DNA from: Vreelandella lutescens
Lineage (GTDB): Bacteria > Pseudomonadota > Gammaproteobacteria > Pseudomonadales > Halomonadaceae
Direction of reading: 5' to 3'
DNA length: 64,000 bases
Assembly (NCBI RefSeq): GCF_014640815.1
Contig: NZ_BMHM01000004.1
Coordinates: 248,001-312,000, forward strand
In this document: positions 8,134 to 17,410 of the stretch, one piece after another
How the letters are laid out: each line of letters starts with the position of its first letter
Numbering within the stretch: position 1 is the stretch's first letter
Translations under genes and position numbers: made by a program
The notes under the pieces: generated by a model
What the model was told of the DNA's origin: nothing
The model's database searches: none
The model's input: the letters and a program-made list of their open reading frames with translations, nothing else

Positions 8134-9060
8134 ATGCACTACACCCTGCGCCAGCTAGAAGTGTTTGTAGCCGTCGCCCAGCACGAGAGCGTTTCTCACG
8201 CGGCGCGCGCGCTGGCCATGTCGCAATCGGCCACCAGCACGGCACTGGCTGAGCTAGAGCGCCAGTTCGACTGCCAACTGCTCGACCGCATTGGTAAGCG
8301 GCTAAAGCTCAACGCACTCGGCTTCCAGCTGCTGCCTAAGGCGGTAGCCCTGCTCGACCGCGCCGAGGAGGTCGAGGAGCTGCTACGGGGCCAGCAGGGC
8401 GTGGGTGCGTTAGACGTCGGCGCGACGCTCACTATCGGTAACTATCTCGCTACGCTGCTGATCAGCGATTTTATGCAGCGCTACCCCGGCAGCCGAGTGC
8501 GGCTGGCGGTGCGCAATACGCGGCATATCATCGAGGGCGTGCGCCAGCACTCGCTGGATTTAGGGTTGATTGAGGGGCAGTGCGATGACGATATGATCAT
8601 CAGCCAACCCTGGGTCGAGGATGAGCTGTGCGTGTTCTGTTCGCCGCGCCACCCGCTGGCGGGGCGGGAGCATCTGGAGCTGGACCAACTGCTGCGGGAG
8701 GATTGGATCATGCGCGAGGAGGGCTCAGGCACGCGCATGACCCTGGAGCATGCCGCCCGCCACCGTCGCAGCCGGTTCAATACGCTGTTGGAGCTGGAGC
8801 ATACCGAGGGCATTAAGCGCGCGGTGGAATCGGGCTTAGGGATTGGCTGCGTTTCGCGGCTGGCGCTGCGCGATGCCTTCCGACGCGGCAGCTTGGTGCC
8901 GCTGCCCACGCCGGAGTTGGATCTAAAGCGCCAGTTCACCTTTATCTGGCATCGCCACAAGTACCTGACCACCGGTGTGCGGGAGTTTTTAAGGCTCTGC
9001 CGCGAAATGACCGCCGGGGCCAAGCGCAGTGACGATATTCCGCTGCCGCCGATTCCCTAG
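8134..9060 (+). CDS. LysR-family regulator divergent from fpr (FinR-like)
   Basis: A 308-residue protein. The winged helix-turn-helix occupies residues 3-60 (YTLRQLEVFVAVAQHESVSH, then MSQSATSTALAELERQFDCQLLDR). A periplasmic-binding-like effector domain follows, with VGATLTIGNYLATLLISDF and ESGLGIGCVSRLAL. The start at 8134 (ATG) is preferred over an in-frame TTG two codons earlier. In pseudomonads the LysR protein FinR sits opposite fpr and activates it under oxidative stress; the similarity of position and overall sequence suggests the same role, but the assignment is an inference. It ends 3 bases from the convergent chemoreceptor gene. Confidence 0.85.
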   Translation: MHYTLRQLEVFVAVAQHESVSHAARALAMSQSATSTALAELERQFDCQLLDRIGKRLKLNALGFQLLPKAVALLDRAEEVEELLRGQQGVGALDVGATLTIGNYLATLLISDFMQRYPGSRVRLAVRNTRHIIEGVRQHSLDLGLIEGQCDDDMIISQPWVEDELCVFCSPRHPLAGREHLELDQLLREDWIMREEGSGTRMTLEHAARHRRSRFNTLLELEHTEGIKRAVESGLGIGCVSRLALRDAFRRGSLVPLPTPELDLKRQFTFIWHRHKYLTTGVREFLRLCREMTAGAKRSDDIPLPPIP

Positions 9061-9063
9061 CGT

Positions 9064-11169
9064 TTACACCTTGGCCTTATCAGGGCTTGGGAGTGACTGA
9101 GCCTGGTGCTGCGACGCCTCTAGCGTAAAGCCACCCACCAGCGCGGCCAGCCTGTCCGCTTGGTCTTTGAGCTGCTCTGCAGCGGTGGTGGACTCTTGCA
9201 CCAGGGCGGCGTTTTGCTGGGTCATCTGATCCAGGTCGGTCACCGCGATGCTGACTTGGTTGATGCCGTCGTTTTGCTCGCCTGCTGCCGTACTGATATC
9301 GCCCAGCATTTGGGTGACGCGAGTCACGCTATCGGCCAGCTCGTGCATGGCGACTTCGGCGTCGCGTACCATTTGCGTGCCGCTTTCGACCTTGTTGGCA
9401 GACGCATCGATGCGCTGGCGAATGTCCTTGGCGGCGTCGCTGCTGCGCGAGGCCAGCTTACGCACTTCATCGGCCACTACGGCAAAGCCGCGCCCGTGCT
9501 CGCCAGCCCGCGCTGCTTCTACTGAGGCGTTGAGCGCCAGCAGGTTGGTTTGGAAGGCAATGCCGTCGATTACGCTGACGATGCTCTGAATCTCTGCCGA
9601 GGTCGCGCGGATGTCATCCATAGTCGAGACCACCTGAACAAACGCCTTGTCGGTACGGGAAGCCAGCTGCGAGGCGGTGTTGGACAGCCCGCTGGCCTCT
9701 TGGGAGGCGTGGGTGGTGTGGCTGACGGTGCTGCTGATCTCTTCCATCGCTGCCGAGGTTTCTTGCAGGCTAGCAGCGGCTTGCTCGGTGCGCCGTGACA
9801 GGTCATGGCCGCCTTGGGTGATCTCGTTGGCCGCGTGGTTCACGGCCTCACTGCTGCGCCGTACGTCCAGCAGAATGGCCTGAATTTTTTCGGCAAAGGC
9901 GTTGAACTGCGCGGCCACGGCGGCACTCTCATCGCGGCCATGCACGGGCAGGCGCTGAGTGAGATCGCCGTTTCCAGAGGCGATCTCTTCCATTCTGTTC
10001 GCTAAGCGTTTGAGCGGACGCGCAATACGGCCACCGATCCACCACAGGGCAGCGATGCCGATGGCCGCCAGCAGCAGCCCTACGAGCGTCATCCCCAGGG
10101 TATTTTGCTGGCGCTGATCGCTCAAAACGTTTTGCAGCGCGTTGAGTTCGGCGAGCACGACGGACTCGGGCAGCTGTAGCACTAGCACCCACGGCTGCTC
10201 CGTATCGCCAATGGTTAGCGGCTGATAGCGCTGAAACATGCCGTCGGACATGCTGCTGTAGAGGCTGTCTTGTGTCGTCGCTTCGGCAATGCCTGCCATG
10301 GCCGTGTCGCTCAGCGCGTTGCTGGCAGGCAGGCCAAGAGCCTCTTCACCGTTGGTGTCCGCCACCAAACCGCCGCGCCCGGCGACCAGCGCCATCCGTC
10401 CTGCGCCGTCATACAGCGCAGCGTTGGCGTCGCGTAGCAGCGTTTGAATGAAGTTCAGCGATAGGTCGACCCCGGCCACGCCGCGAAATTCGCCATTCAC
10501 CAAAATCGGTGCGTTAAACGAGGTAACCAGCTGTGTTTCGCCGTCATAATCGTAGGCAGCTGGATCGATCACACAGGGGGCGAGCGTTTCGCGTGGGCAG
10601 AGGTAGTACTCTCCTTCACGCACGCCGCTGGCCAGGCGCGTTTCGCTCTCCATGGTGCCGCCCAGTGGTAAGACTTCGAGCGAGCCATCCCCGGTGCGGT
10701 ACCACCAGGGCATGAAGCGGCCGCTGCCATCGTGGCCGTAGCGCTCGTCGCCAGCAAAGCGGGCGTCGTCCCCAAAGGCATTGGGCTCCCAGCCGATGAA
10801 CGCATCCAGCAACGCCGGGTTATCGGCAACCGTTTGCCGTACCAAGTTGGAGAGCTGACGGCGGCTCAGGTAGAGCGCGCGCTGGCCCTCGGCATCCTCC
10901 ACGCCCATCAAGGCGTTGGTGGTCGCAAGCTGGCTGGCCAGCGTCATGGCCTTATCCAGTTCGCGTTGAATACGTTCACCTTCGGCCTCGGCAATGGCAT
11001 TGAGGCGAGCGTCCAGTGCGCTCTGCATGAGCGTTTGGGTGTGCTCCTCAACAGTTTGTTGGGTGCGGGCGGCCGCGATCAGGTTATAAACCACCAGCGC
11101 GGCGACCACAGCGAGCAGGCAAGGGCCTGCCAACGCCAAAACGAGGGAGCGAAGGGAGCGAAAGTGCAT
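9064..11169 (-). CDS. Methyl-accepting chemotaxis protein with dCache sensor
   Basis: A 701-residue chemoreceptor. TM1 is near residues 10-30 ([19 protein letters not shown]). A long periplasmic double-Cache domain of about 330 residues includes [14 protein letters not shown] and [18 protein letters not shown]2 ([20 protein letters not shown]) is followed by a HAMP domain ([21 protein letters not shown]) and a signalling domain with the [15 protein letters not shown] tip region, where receptors contact CheA and CheW. The Met at 11169 ([15 protein letters not shown]) was chosen because it opens with the TM1 leader and has an AGGA upstream; a longer frame adds 41 residues. No C-terminal CheR-binding pentapeptide is seen. 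The ligand is unknown. Confidence 0.9.
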   Translation of the reverse strand: MHFRSLRSLVLALAGPCLLAVVAALVVYNLIAAARTQQTVEEHTQTLMQSALDARLNAIAEAEGERIQRELDKAMTLASQLATTNALMGVEDAEGQRALYLSRRQLSNLVRQTVADNPALLDAFIGWEPNAFGDDARFAGDERYGHDGSGRFMPWWYRTGDGSLEVLPLGGTMESETRLASGVREGEYYLCPRETLAPCVIDPAAYDYDGETQLVTSFNAPILVNGEFRGVAGVDLSLNFIQTLLRDANAALYDGAGRMALVAGRGGLVADTNGEEALGLPASNALSDTAMAGIAEATTQDSLYSSMSDGMFQRYQPLTIGDTEQPWVLVLQLPESVVLAELNALQNVLSDQRQQNTLGMTLVGLLLAAIGIAALWWIGGRIARPLKRLANRMEEIASGNGDLTQRLPVHGRDESAAVAAQFNAFAEKIQAILLDVRRSSEAVNHAANEITQGGHDLSRRTEQAAASLQETSAAMEEISSTVSHTTHASQEASGLSNTASQLASRTDKAFVQVVSTMDDIRATSAEIQSIVSVIDGIAFQTNLLALNASVEAARAGEHGRGFAVVADEVRKLASRSSDAAKDIRQRIDASANKVESGTQMVRDAEVAMHELADSVTRVTQMLGDISTAAGEQNDGINQVSIAVTDLDQMTQQNAALVQESTTAAEQLKDQADRLAALVGGFTLEASQHQAQSLPSPDKAKV

Positions 11170-11259
11170 GAGCAGTGGTCCTGTTTTAGCAAGAGGCGGA
11201 AGAGCGTATCGAGTGCCATCTTTTAGCCAGTAAAACAAAGATTCATGGCTAACGCGTGA

Positions 11260-11293
11260 CATGGCCGCCACCGCGGGCGCTGCGGCGGCCATG
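11260..11293 (-). terminator. Hairpin after the second chemoreceptor gene
   Basis: CATGGCCGCC and GGCGGCCATG form a 10-bp stem with a 14-nt GC-rich loop, just after the stop of the gene ending at 11310. No U-tract follows, so it may be a Rho-dependent terminator or an mRNA end stabiliser rather than an intrinsic terminator. Confidence 0.45.
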
Positions 11294-11309
11294 GAGTAGA
11301 GGCAAACGG

Positions 11310-13178
11310 TTAGAAGGTCTCTGGCGTATGCGGTAAGCGATTATGCGGCGCTTGCAGCGCGGGTGATGCCGCGTTAGAGAGTTTGAAGCTACTAATAGTA
11401 CCGGTCAGGTGATCCGCCTGCTCTTTTAGCTGCTCGGCGGCGGTGGTGGATTCCTCGACCATGGCCGCGTTCTCTTGGGTCATACGGTCCAGCTCTGCCA
11501 CGGCAATATTCACCTGTTTGATACCCTCGCTCTGCTCGCTAGTGGCGGCGTTGATCTCTTCCAGTACATCGGTCACGCGGGTGATATGGGCCACGATATC
11601 CTGCATCGTGCTGCCCGCATTGCGCACCAGCGAGGTGCCGTTATTCACCTTGGTTTGCGAGTCTTCAATCAGCTTCTGGATATCGCTGGCCGCGTCGCTG
11701 CTGCGGCCCGCCAATTTGCGCACCTCATCGGCAACGACCGCAAAGCCGCGGCCCTGCTCGCCTGCCCGCGCTGCTTCTACCGAGGCGTTCAGCGCCAACA
11801 GGTTGGTTTGAAAGGCGATGCTGTTCATCAGCGTGACAATCTCGCCAATCTTGTTGGAGGCGTCGGAGATATCTTCCATGGTGGTGACCACGTTAGACAC
11901 CACCAGACCCCCCTCTTTCGCGACCTCGGTTGCCGCATGAGAGAGCTTGTTCGCCTCTTTAGCAGAGGAAGCTGTGTGCTGAACGGTGCTGGTGATCTGC
12001 TCGATGGAAGCCGAGGTTTGCTGCAGGCTAGACGCGGCGTTATCGGTACGGCGGGAGAGGTCTTGGCCGCCCATGGCAATCTCGTTGGCAGCGTGGTGCA
12101 CCGACTCGCTGCTGGTACGAACATCGCTTAACACCGCTTCCATCTTACTCACAAAGCGGTTGAAGGCGCTGGCGATCTGAGCCACTTCATCGTTGCCGTC
12201 CTCTGGCAAGCGCTGGGTCAAATCACCCTCGCCAGAGGCGATATTATTCATCGCGTTGCGCACCCCCAGCAGGCGGCGTAGCAGCAGTGATAGCAGCATT
12301 CCAAAGACCACGGCGGTGATGGCTGCGACGATCAGCAGGGTGACGATGGAGGTGGTGGCAATGGCGCGTAGGCCCGCCGTGGCTTCTGCTTCGTCCAGCG
12401 CGACAACAAGCTGCCAGCCGCTGTTACCGCCTACAGCGCTGCCCATCAACAGTTTATCGCTACCTTGCAGAGCAAGCGGCTGTGGGGAGTCTGCCTGCAC
12501 GATGCGAGTGAGATCCGCAGGCGTGAGCGCATCGCTTAATACACTGGAAGGCTCCAGCGTCAGTGACTCATCCGGATGGGCAACTAGCGTACCGTCGTTG
12601 GTGGTTAGAAAGCCAAAGCTGGACGGTGTGGGGGAAATGCTGGCCACAATATCGATAACGTCCGCAATCGTAATATCGGCCCCAACCACGGCAGTGAGTT
12701 CGCCGTTTTGATAAAAGGGGCGGGCAAAGGTAACGATTAAACCGCCCGTTTGAGCATCGACATAGGGGGCCGTGATGATGGTGTCTTGTGCATTAACCGC
12801 GCCTTGATACCACGGGCGCTGACGTGGGTCATAATCGCTAGGGGGTTGCCATCCGTCTGAAAAAATTCCTTCTGAGGTAGACGGGTAAGCAATGTAAGCG
12901 GTCATAAAGTCGCCTGAATCGGCTAACTGACGCAAGGCTTGTAGCGGCTCTTCACTACCTGCAGTGTGTTCCATGCTGGCTAACATCGTATAGCGCGCAT
13001 TGAACCACTCATCGATGGCCTGGGTGTTTCCATGCACAACAGCGCTGAGGTTACGATTTACTTGCTCACTATTGTGATGTTTAACAGTGGTATAGCTGGC
13101 AATGCCATTCACCGTCAAAGCCAACACAATAGCGGTAAGGGCCGCTAAAAGAATGCGTAAACGTAGGGAGGAAAACAT
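11310..13178 (-). CDS. Methyl-accepting chemotaxis protein, dCache_1 with amino-acid-sensing motif
   Basis: A 622-residue receptor. TM1 spans residues 7-30 ([18 protein letters not shown]). The periplasmic dCache domain contains [12 protein letters not shown], then [10 protein letters not shown] and later [11 protein letters not shown], matching the Y...R.WY...Y.D...D pattern described for amino-acid-binding dCache_1 receptors such as PctA. TM2 is [20 protein letters not shown], followed by HAMP ([18 protein letters not shown]) and the signalling hairpin with [15 protein letters not shown]. The start at 13178 (MFSSLRLRI) is favoured over an ATG six codons upstream because of a GAGAG element. 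It probably senses amino acids; the neighbouring receptor lacks the motif in this form. It is adjacent to, and in the same direction as, the other receptor gene. Confidence 0.9.
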   Translation of the reverse strand: MFSSLRLRILLAALTAIVLALTVNGIASYTTVKHHNSEQVNRNLSAVVHGNTQAIDEWFNARYTMLASMEHTAGSEEPLQALRQLADSGDFMTAYIAYPSTSEGIFSDGWQPPSDYDPRQRPWYQGAVNAQDTIITAPYVDAQTGGLIVTFARPFYQNGELTAVVGADITIADVIDIVASISPTPSSFGFLTTNDGTLVAHPDESLTLEPSSVLSDALTPADLTRIVQADSPQPLALQGSDKLLMGSAVGGNSGWQLVVALDEAEATAGLRAIATTSIVTLLIVAAITAVVFGMLLSLLLRRLLGVRNAMNNIASGEGDLTQRLPEDGNDEVAQIASAFNRFVSKMEAVLSDVRTSSESVHHAANEIAMGGQDLSRRTDNAASSLQQTSASIEQITSTVQHTASSAKEANKLSHAATEVAKEGGLVVSNVVTTMEDISDASNKIGEIVTLMNSIAFQTNLLALNASVEAARAGEQGRGFAVVADEVRKLAGRSSDAASDIQKLIEDSQTKVNNGTSLVRNAGSTMQDIVAHITRVTDVLEEINAATSEQSEGIKQVNIAVAELDRMTQENAAMVEESTTAAEQLKEQADHLTGTISSFKLSNAASPALQAPHNRLPHTPETF

Positions 13179-13280
13179 AGTCGCTCTCGGGGTCATCAGG
13201 GTTCATGATGGGTATCGGCGAGAGCGTCTATGCCTTTAGTAAAAATCAGGAAAATAGTAAGTAAGTGCTAACTGCCCGTG

Positions 13281-13718
13281 CTAGCGCAGGTCACTGACCG
13301 CGTGTTGAATATCGGCCATCGAGGCCTTGCTAAGGTCTTTGGAAAGCGTATGAATCAGCAGCTTTTGTGTAGGATTATCAAGCTTTTCTTTGAGTAACCC
13401 TAAGAACTTGGGCGGGGCGACCATGATCAGCTTTTCCATGCTGTTATCTACTCGGGCGCTGTAGAGACGCTGAGCGACTTCCTTCGCGAACAGCTCGTTC
13501 TCATGCTTGGAGGCGGCACCCTCTTCACCGGATGAGCGCGACGACGTTGACGTGGATTCATGGACATCGGCACCACGGCGGTCAGTAATTAAGTCACCTT
13601 CGTGCAGCCTGCCAGCTGCGTGTACTAGGCTCTCTTGCTCGGCGAGATTTAGCGCATCACGGGTAAAGATACGTGCGCGGGCGGCGTCAGCTACCACGAT
13701 ATAGGTGGTCATCGTCAT
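13281..13718 (-). CDS. Host-attachment-family protein (baeRF-like, PF10116 type)
   Basis: A 145-residue soluble protein, MTMTTYIVVADAARARIFTR, with the family opening of a beta strand, the ADxxRARIF motif and LVHAAGRLHEGDL. The middle contains a Ser/Glu/Arg-rich insert (STSTSSRSSGEEGAASKHE), followed by FAKEVAQRLYSAR and a conserved KLIMVAPPKFLGLLKEKL. The family was named for an Agrobacterium protein said to be needed for plant attachment. Structural relatives belong to the archaeo-eukaryotic release-factor fold, and its biochemical role in bacteria is unresolved. It is monocistronic, with a GGAGG ribosome binding site before the ATG at 13718; a second ATG two codons on is also possible. Confidence 0.8.
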   Translation of the reverse strand: MTMTTYIVVADAARARIFTRDALNLAEQESLVHAAGRLHEGDLITDRRGADVHESTSTSSRSSGEEGAASKHENELFAKEVAQRLYSARVDNSMEKLIMVAPPKFLGLLKEKLDNPTQKLLIHTLSKDLSKASMADIQHAVSDLR

Positions 13719-13804
13719 ACGTCCTCCATGTCGTTGGTTACCCTTTAACCATGGCAAGCGTTTGGCGTTTGGTCAAACGCTTGCCGATGGGGATCTCCGC
13801 TTTG

Positions 13805-14614
13805 TTACAACACCTTACTGCGCAACAGGCTGGTAATCGCTTCGCCCAACAGTACCAGTACGATAATGGCGATCAGAATGGTCGCCACGGTTGGCCAAGC
13901 GAAGGTATCAATCGCGCCTTGCAGAATCACCCCAATACCGCCTGCGCCCACCAGCCCTAATACCGTAGACTCGCGGATATTGATATCCCAGCGCAGCACC
14001 ACAATGGCAAAAAATGCCGGCATCACCTGAGGCACAATGGCATAGGCCACCACTTTCGCTTTCGATGCCCCCGTCGCCTCCATGGCTTCCACAGGGCGTC
14101 GGTCGATCTCTTCAATCGCCTCACCCATTAGCTTGCCGATAAAACCAATAGATCGAAAGACAATGGCTAGAATCCCCGCCAGCACGCCGGGGCCAAAAAT
14201 CGCCACGAACAACAGCGCCCAAATAATCGTATTCACCGAGCGGCTGGAGACCAGAATAAACCGGCCCAACCACAGGCAAGCACGGTTAGGGGTGGTGTTT
14301 TGGGCCGCGATATACGCGACGGGCAAGGCGAGGAAAATGGTCAGGAACGTCGCCAGCGTGGCGATATGCACGGTTTCCAGCAGAGCATTGAGAATGCCGC
14401 TTAGCCCGGCCGCGCTGGGCGGCCACATGCGCGCCCCTAAGTTGGAGATTTGATTAGGCGCATCCCAAACCCATGGCCAGAAAATATCGATATCGCGTAC
14501 GGCCCAAAATACCACCATGAGCGTCGCGAGCAGGACGGCGTAACGGATCAGCCGCTCTTTGCGGTCGTAGCGCTGCCAAACGCGGTCGGCAAGCCGCTGT
14601 GCGTGATCTACCAT
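13805..14614 (-). CDS. phnE: Phosphonate/phosphite-type ABC transporter permease (second PhnE)
   Basis: A 269-residue inner-membrane protein with about six helices. The BPD_transp_1 coupling loop reads EAMEATGASKAKVVAYAIVPQVMP, and VGAGGIGVILQGAID is the family C-terminal motif. It overlaps the preceding permease gene by 7 bases and is the last gene of phnD-phnC-phnE-phnE. Two unequal permeases form the heteromeric channel in many PhnCDE systems. No phosphonate catabolic gene follows. Confidence 0.9.
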   Translation of the reverse strand: MVDHAQRLADRVWQRYDRKERLIRYAVLLATLMVVFWAVRDIDIFWPWVWDAPNQISNLGARMWPPSAAGLSGILNALLETVHIATLATFLTIFLALPVAYIAAQNTTPNRACLWLGRFILVSSRSVNTIIWALLFVAIFGPGVLAGILAIVFRSIGFIGKLMGEAIEEIDRRPVEAMEATGASKAKVVAYAIVPQVMPAFFAIVVLRWDINIRESTVLGLVGAGGIGVILQGAIDTFAWPTVATILIAIIVLVLLGEAITSLLRSKVL

Positions 14615-15411
14615 ATTTTTTTCCTCACCCAGCCGCTGATCCCTTCACTGAGCAGAATCACCGCGATAATGATCAGTAAAATGGCAAACGCAAAGTCGTA
14701 ATCGTAGCGCCCAAAGGCATTCATCAGGGTGCCCCCAATGCCCCCCGCGCCTACGATGCCCACTACGGCGGATGCGCGCAGATTGCTATCCAGCTGATAC
14801 ATAGAAAGGCCTACCTGGCGCGGTAGAATTTGCGGGAACACCGCATAAAACAGCGTCACGAGATAGCCTGCGCCGGTAGAGCGCATGGCTTCTACTTGGC
14901 CCCAGTCAATCTCCTCTATCTCTTCAGCGAGCAGCTTGCCGACAAAGCCAATGGAGTAGAGAGTCAGCGTGAGAATCCCCGCTAGCGGCCCAAATCCCAC
15001 GGCCGCGACAAACAGAATGGCGACAATAACGGGATGAAAGCTGCGCGAAATAATGATGATGCTGCGCCCTAGCAGATAGACAGGCAGCGGCGCGATATTG
15101 CGGGCAGCCATCACCGCAAAGGGGATCGAGAGCAGTACCCCCAACAGCGTGGCAAGAATGGCAATTTGAAAGCTCTCTTTAAACCCGGTCAGCAGCAGTT
15201 CATAGCGCTCTAGGTTAGGCGGGAAACCGCCGCTAAAAATGCGCGCTGCGCGTGGTAGCCCTTCTGAAATACGCGCCCAGTTGAAAGGCAGCGAGCCAAA
15301 CGCCCACACCAGATACACCGCTGCCATCACGAATAATCCATAACGCAGCAGTGGGTTGGCGATAAACGGCGGCTTTTTCCAGGTTCTAGGGGGCGTGTTA
15401 GACGGCGTCAT
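14608..15411 (-). CDS. phnE: Phosphonate/phosphite-type ABC transporter permease (first PhnE)
   Basis: A 267-residue permease with about six transmembrane helices, starting MTPSNTPPRTWKKPPF. The coupling motif EAMRSTGAGYLVTLFYAVFPQILP and VGAGGIGGTLMNAFG are characteristic of PhnE. I take the ATG at 15411, which overlaps the end of phnC by 14 bases and gives the usual N-terminus; a longer frame reading back into phnC adds 23 residues of no homology value. The second permease gene overlaps its end by 7 bases, so translation of the two is coupled. Confidence 0.9.
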   Translation of the reverse strand: MTPSNTPPRTWKKPPFIANPLLRYGLFVMAAVYLVWAFGSLPFNWARISEGLPRAARIFSGGFPPNLERYELLLTGFKESFQIAILATLLGVLLSIPFAVMAARNIAPLPVYLLGRSIIIISRSFHPVIVAILFVAAVGFGPLAGILTLTLYSIGFVGKLLAEEIEEIDWGQVEAMRSTGAGYLVTLFYAVFPQILPRQVGLSMYQLDSNLRASAVVGIVGAGGIGGTLMNAFGRYDYDFAFAILLIIIAVILLSEGISGWVRKKIW

Positions 15412-16204
15412 GGCGTGGCTCCTCCACGGCGGTGCCCAGCTGCTCGGTGATCGCATCGTCTGGGGCTTCAATGCCGCCATAAATGGCGTCTAACGCGTCT
15501 TTGTTAAAATCGGCAGGCTGCCCATCAAAAATCATCTTGCCGTGGCGCAGGCCTACAATGCGCTCGGTGTAGGTTTTGGCTTGGGCCACGTTATGGATGT
15601 TAATTAACACCGGCAGCGACAGCTCGCTCGCCAAGCTCTGGAGCAGCATCATGATTTGTTCAGAGGTGCGAGGGTCCAGTGAGGCGGTGGGCTCGTCAGC
15701 CAGCAGCACGTCGGGCTCTTGCATGAGTGCACGCACGACGCCTACCCGCTGGCGCTCACCACCGGACAGCTCATCCGCACGCTTATTCGCGTAGTGAGCA
15801 ATGCCCACGCGCTCCATAAGCACAAACGCGCGCTCAATATCGGCAGGTGGGTAGCGGCGCGAAATGGCCTGGTAAAAGCTGACATAACCAAGCCGCCCTG
15901 CCAGCACGTTCTCCATCACGGTTAGCCGATCAAGTAAGTTAAACCCTTGAAAGACCATGCCAATTTTGCGCCGCGCCCGGCGCAGCTCGGCACCTTTCAG
16001 GTTCACAAGCTCGGTGCCATTGAGTTTGATGGAGCCTGAGGTAGGTTCCACCAAGCGATTAATACAGCGCAGCATCGTGCTTTTACCGGCGCCGGAGGCA
16101 CCTACGATAGACACAACGCTGTTACCTTCTACCCGTAGATCAAGGCCTTTTAACACCGCCTCACTATGGCCATACCGTTTGACCAGATTGGTAATTTCCA
16201 GCAT
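15398..16204 (-). CDS. phnC: Phosphonate/phosphite-type ABC transporter ATP-binding protein
   Basis: A 268-residue ATPase, MLEITNLVKRYGHSEAVLKG. It has Walker A GASGAGKST, the Q-loop VFQGFNLLD, the signature LSGGERQRVGVVRAL, Walker B VLLADEPTASLD and the switch His in INIHNVAQAK. Start 16204 matches the PhnC N-terminus, although no strong ribosome binding site precedes it; translation may depend on the upstream gene or on the hairpin at 16233-16255. The ~25-residue C-terminal extension (DAITEQLGTAVEEPRHDAV) is Asp/Glu-rich. Confidence 0.92.
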   Translation of the reverse strand: MLEITNLVKRYGHSEAVLKGLDLRVEGNSVVSIVGASGAGKSTMLRCINRLVEPTSGSIKLNGTELVNLKGAELRRARRKIGMVFQGFNLLDRLTVMENVLAGRLGYVSFYQAISRRYPPADIERAFVLMERVGIAHYANKRADELSGGERQRVGVVRALMQEPDVLLADEPTASLDPRTSEQIMMLLQSLASELSLPVLINIHNVAQAKTYTERIVGLRHGKMIFDGQPADFNKDALDAIYGGIEAPDDAITEQLGTAVEEPRHDAV

Positions 16205-16232
16205 GTGTTCGCATCCATCAATAGACGAGGAA

Positions 16233-16255
16233 CTGCGCCGCGAAAAGCGGCGCAG
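16233..16255 (-). promoter_or_regulatory. Intercistronic hairpin between phnD and phnC
   Basis: CTGCGCCGC and GCGGCGCAG form a perfect 9-bp stem with a 5-nt loop, 7 bases after the phnD stop. No U-tract follows, so it is better read as an RNA 3'-end stabiliser, which would favour accumulation of binding-protein mRNA over the membrane components, than as a terminator. Confidence 0.65.
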
Positions 16256-16261
16256 CACGCG

Positions 16262-17251
16262 TTACTCCAGGTTTTCGGGCGTGTAGGTCACGCCATTAGC
16301 GGCCTGAATGGTGCGAATCACCTGCCAGTTATCCTGATAGGTGATGGGGATGAATTTCTCGACGCCTTCGAATTCGTCACCCAGCTCGGTGCCCACGAAG
16401 TCGAAAGTGAAAAACGCTTCTTCGATTTTCTCCACAAGGTCAGGGTGAAGATTGTGCGCGTAATTATACGAGGTGGTGGGGAAGCGGTCGGATTCATAGA
16501 TCATCCGGACATCGTCGGTATCGTAAAGGCCTCGCGCGGCCATGCGGTCGACGACTTCAGATGCCACTGGGGCTGCATCGTAGTCCCGCGCCACTACGCC
16601 CAGCATGGACTGGTCGTGGCTACCGGAATAGACCACTTCGTAATCTTCCTCAGGCGTGATGCCCAGCTCGGGCAGCAGCGCTCTCGGCGCTAAGTTGCCA
16701 GAGTTCGATGTGGGGGAGGTGTGGGCGACTCGCTTACCTTTTAAGTCTTCCAGGGTTTCGATATCCGAGTCGACATGGGTAAACAGCTGCAGGGTGTAGC
16801 CGAACTGGCCATCGTCAGAGCCCATCAGCGCAAAGGGCACGGCACCCGCTAGATTCACCGCAAACGGCGTTGGGCCCGTGGAGAAGCCCGCAATATGCAG
16901 GCGGCCGCTGCGCATGGCCTCTACCTGCGCGGCATTCGACTGCACCGCAAAGAAGCGCACATCGCGCTCGGTGACTTCCGATAAGTGGTCGATAAAGGGC
17001 TGCCAGATATCGGAATAAATGGCAGGATCTTCCACCGGGGTATAGGCAAAAATCAGCGTATCTGGGTTGGCCCATTCAGATTCATCGGCCGGGCGGTCGG
17101 CGACCATATCGCCATTTTCGTCGCAGTAAAGGGTATCTAAGTCACCCCGTTCGCACTCGGCGTAGGCATGACTAGAGAGCAAGGCAAGGGGTAGCAGAGA
17201 GATAGCCGTGAGCATGGCAAGCGGACGCTTGCGCAGATGTGACGTTTTCAT
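16262..17251 (-). CDS. phnD: Phosphate/phosphite/phosphonate ABC transporter periplasmic binding protein
   Basis: A 329-residue protein with a signal peptide (MKTSHLRKRPLAMLTAISLL, cleaved near HAYA-EC). The mature N-terminus holds two cysteines (AECERGDLDTLYCDENGD) likely to form a disulfide, a subfamily mark. PhnD landmarks follow: LIFAYTPVEDPAIYSD, FFAVQSNAAQVEAMRSGRLH, GKRVAHTSPTSNSGN and SGSHDQSMLGVVARDYDAA. It captures phosphonate, phosphite or a related oxyanion in the periplasm. The start at 17251 has GAGG upstream. No phosphonate lyase, phosphite dehydrogenase or Pho-box-like promoter is visible nearby, so the substrate is open. Confidence 0.9.
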   Translation of the reverse strand: MKTSHLRKRPLAMLTAISLLPLALLSSHAYAECERGDLDTLYCDENGDMVADRPADESEWANPDTLIFAYTPVEDPAIYSDIWQPFIDHLSEVTERDVRFFAVQSNAAQVEAMRSGRLHIAGFSTGPTPFAVNLAGAVPFALMGSDDGQFGYTLQLFTHVDSDIETLEDLKGKRVAHTSPTSNSGNLAPRALLPELGITPEEDYEVVYSGSHDQSMLGVVARDYDAAPVASEVVDRMAARGLYDTDDVRMIYESDRFPTTSYNYAHNLHPDLVEKIEEAFFTFDFVGTELGDEFEGVEKFIPITYQDNWQVIRTIQAANGVTYTPENLE

Positions 17252-17410
17252 AGTCAGCCTCATATGTGCATTATTGTTGTAGCGTATGTCCACTGTCTGA
17301 ACGCCAGATCAGTGCTGCGATCAGCGTGTGTTTCGCAAATGGACATTTAAAAACGCAGATGTTTATTTTTCGAAAACGAGCATCTTCAATCTAGGATTTG
17401 TTACAAAGAT

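Noticed and set aside
17252-17410. Pho box upstream of phnD
   Set aside because: No pair of CTGTCAT-like 7-mers at 11-base spacing was found on the minus strand.
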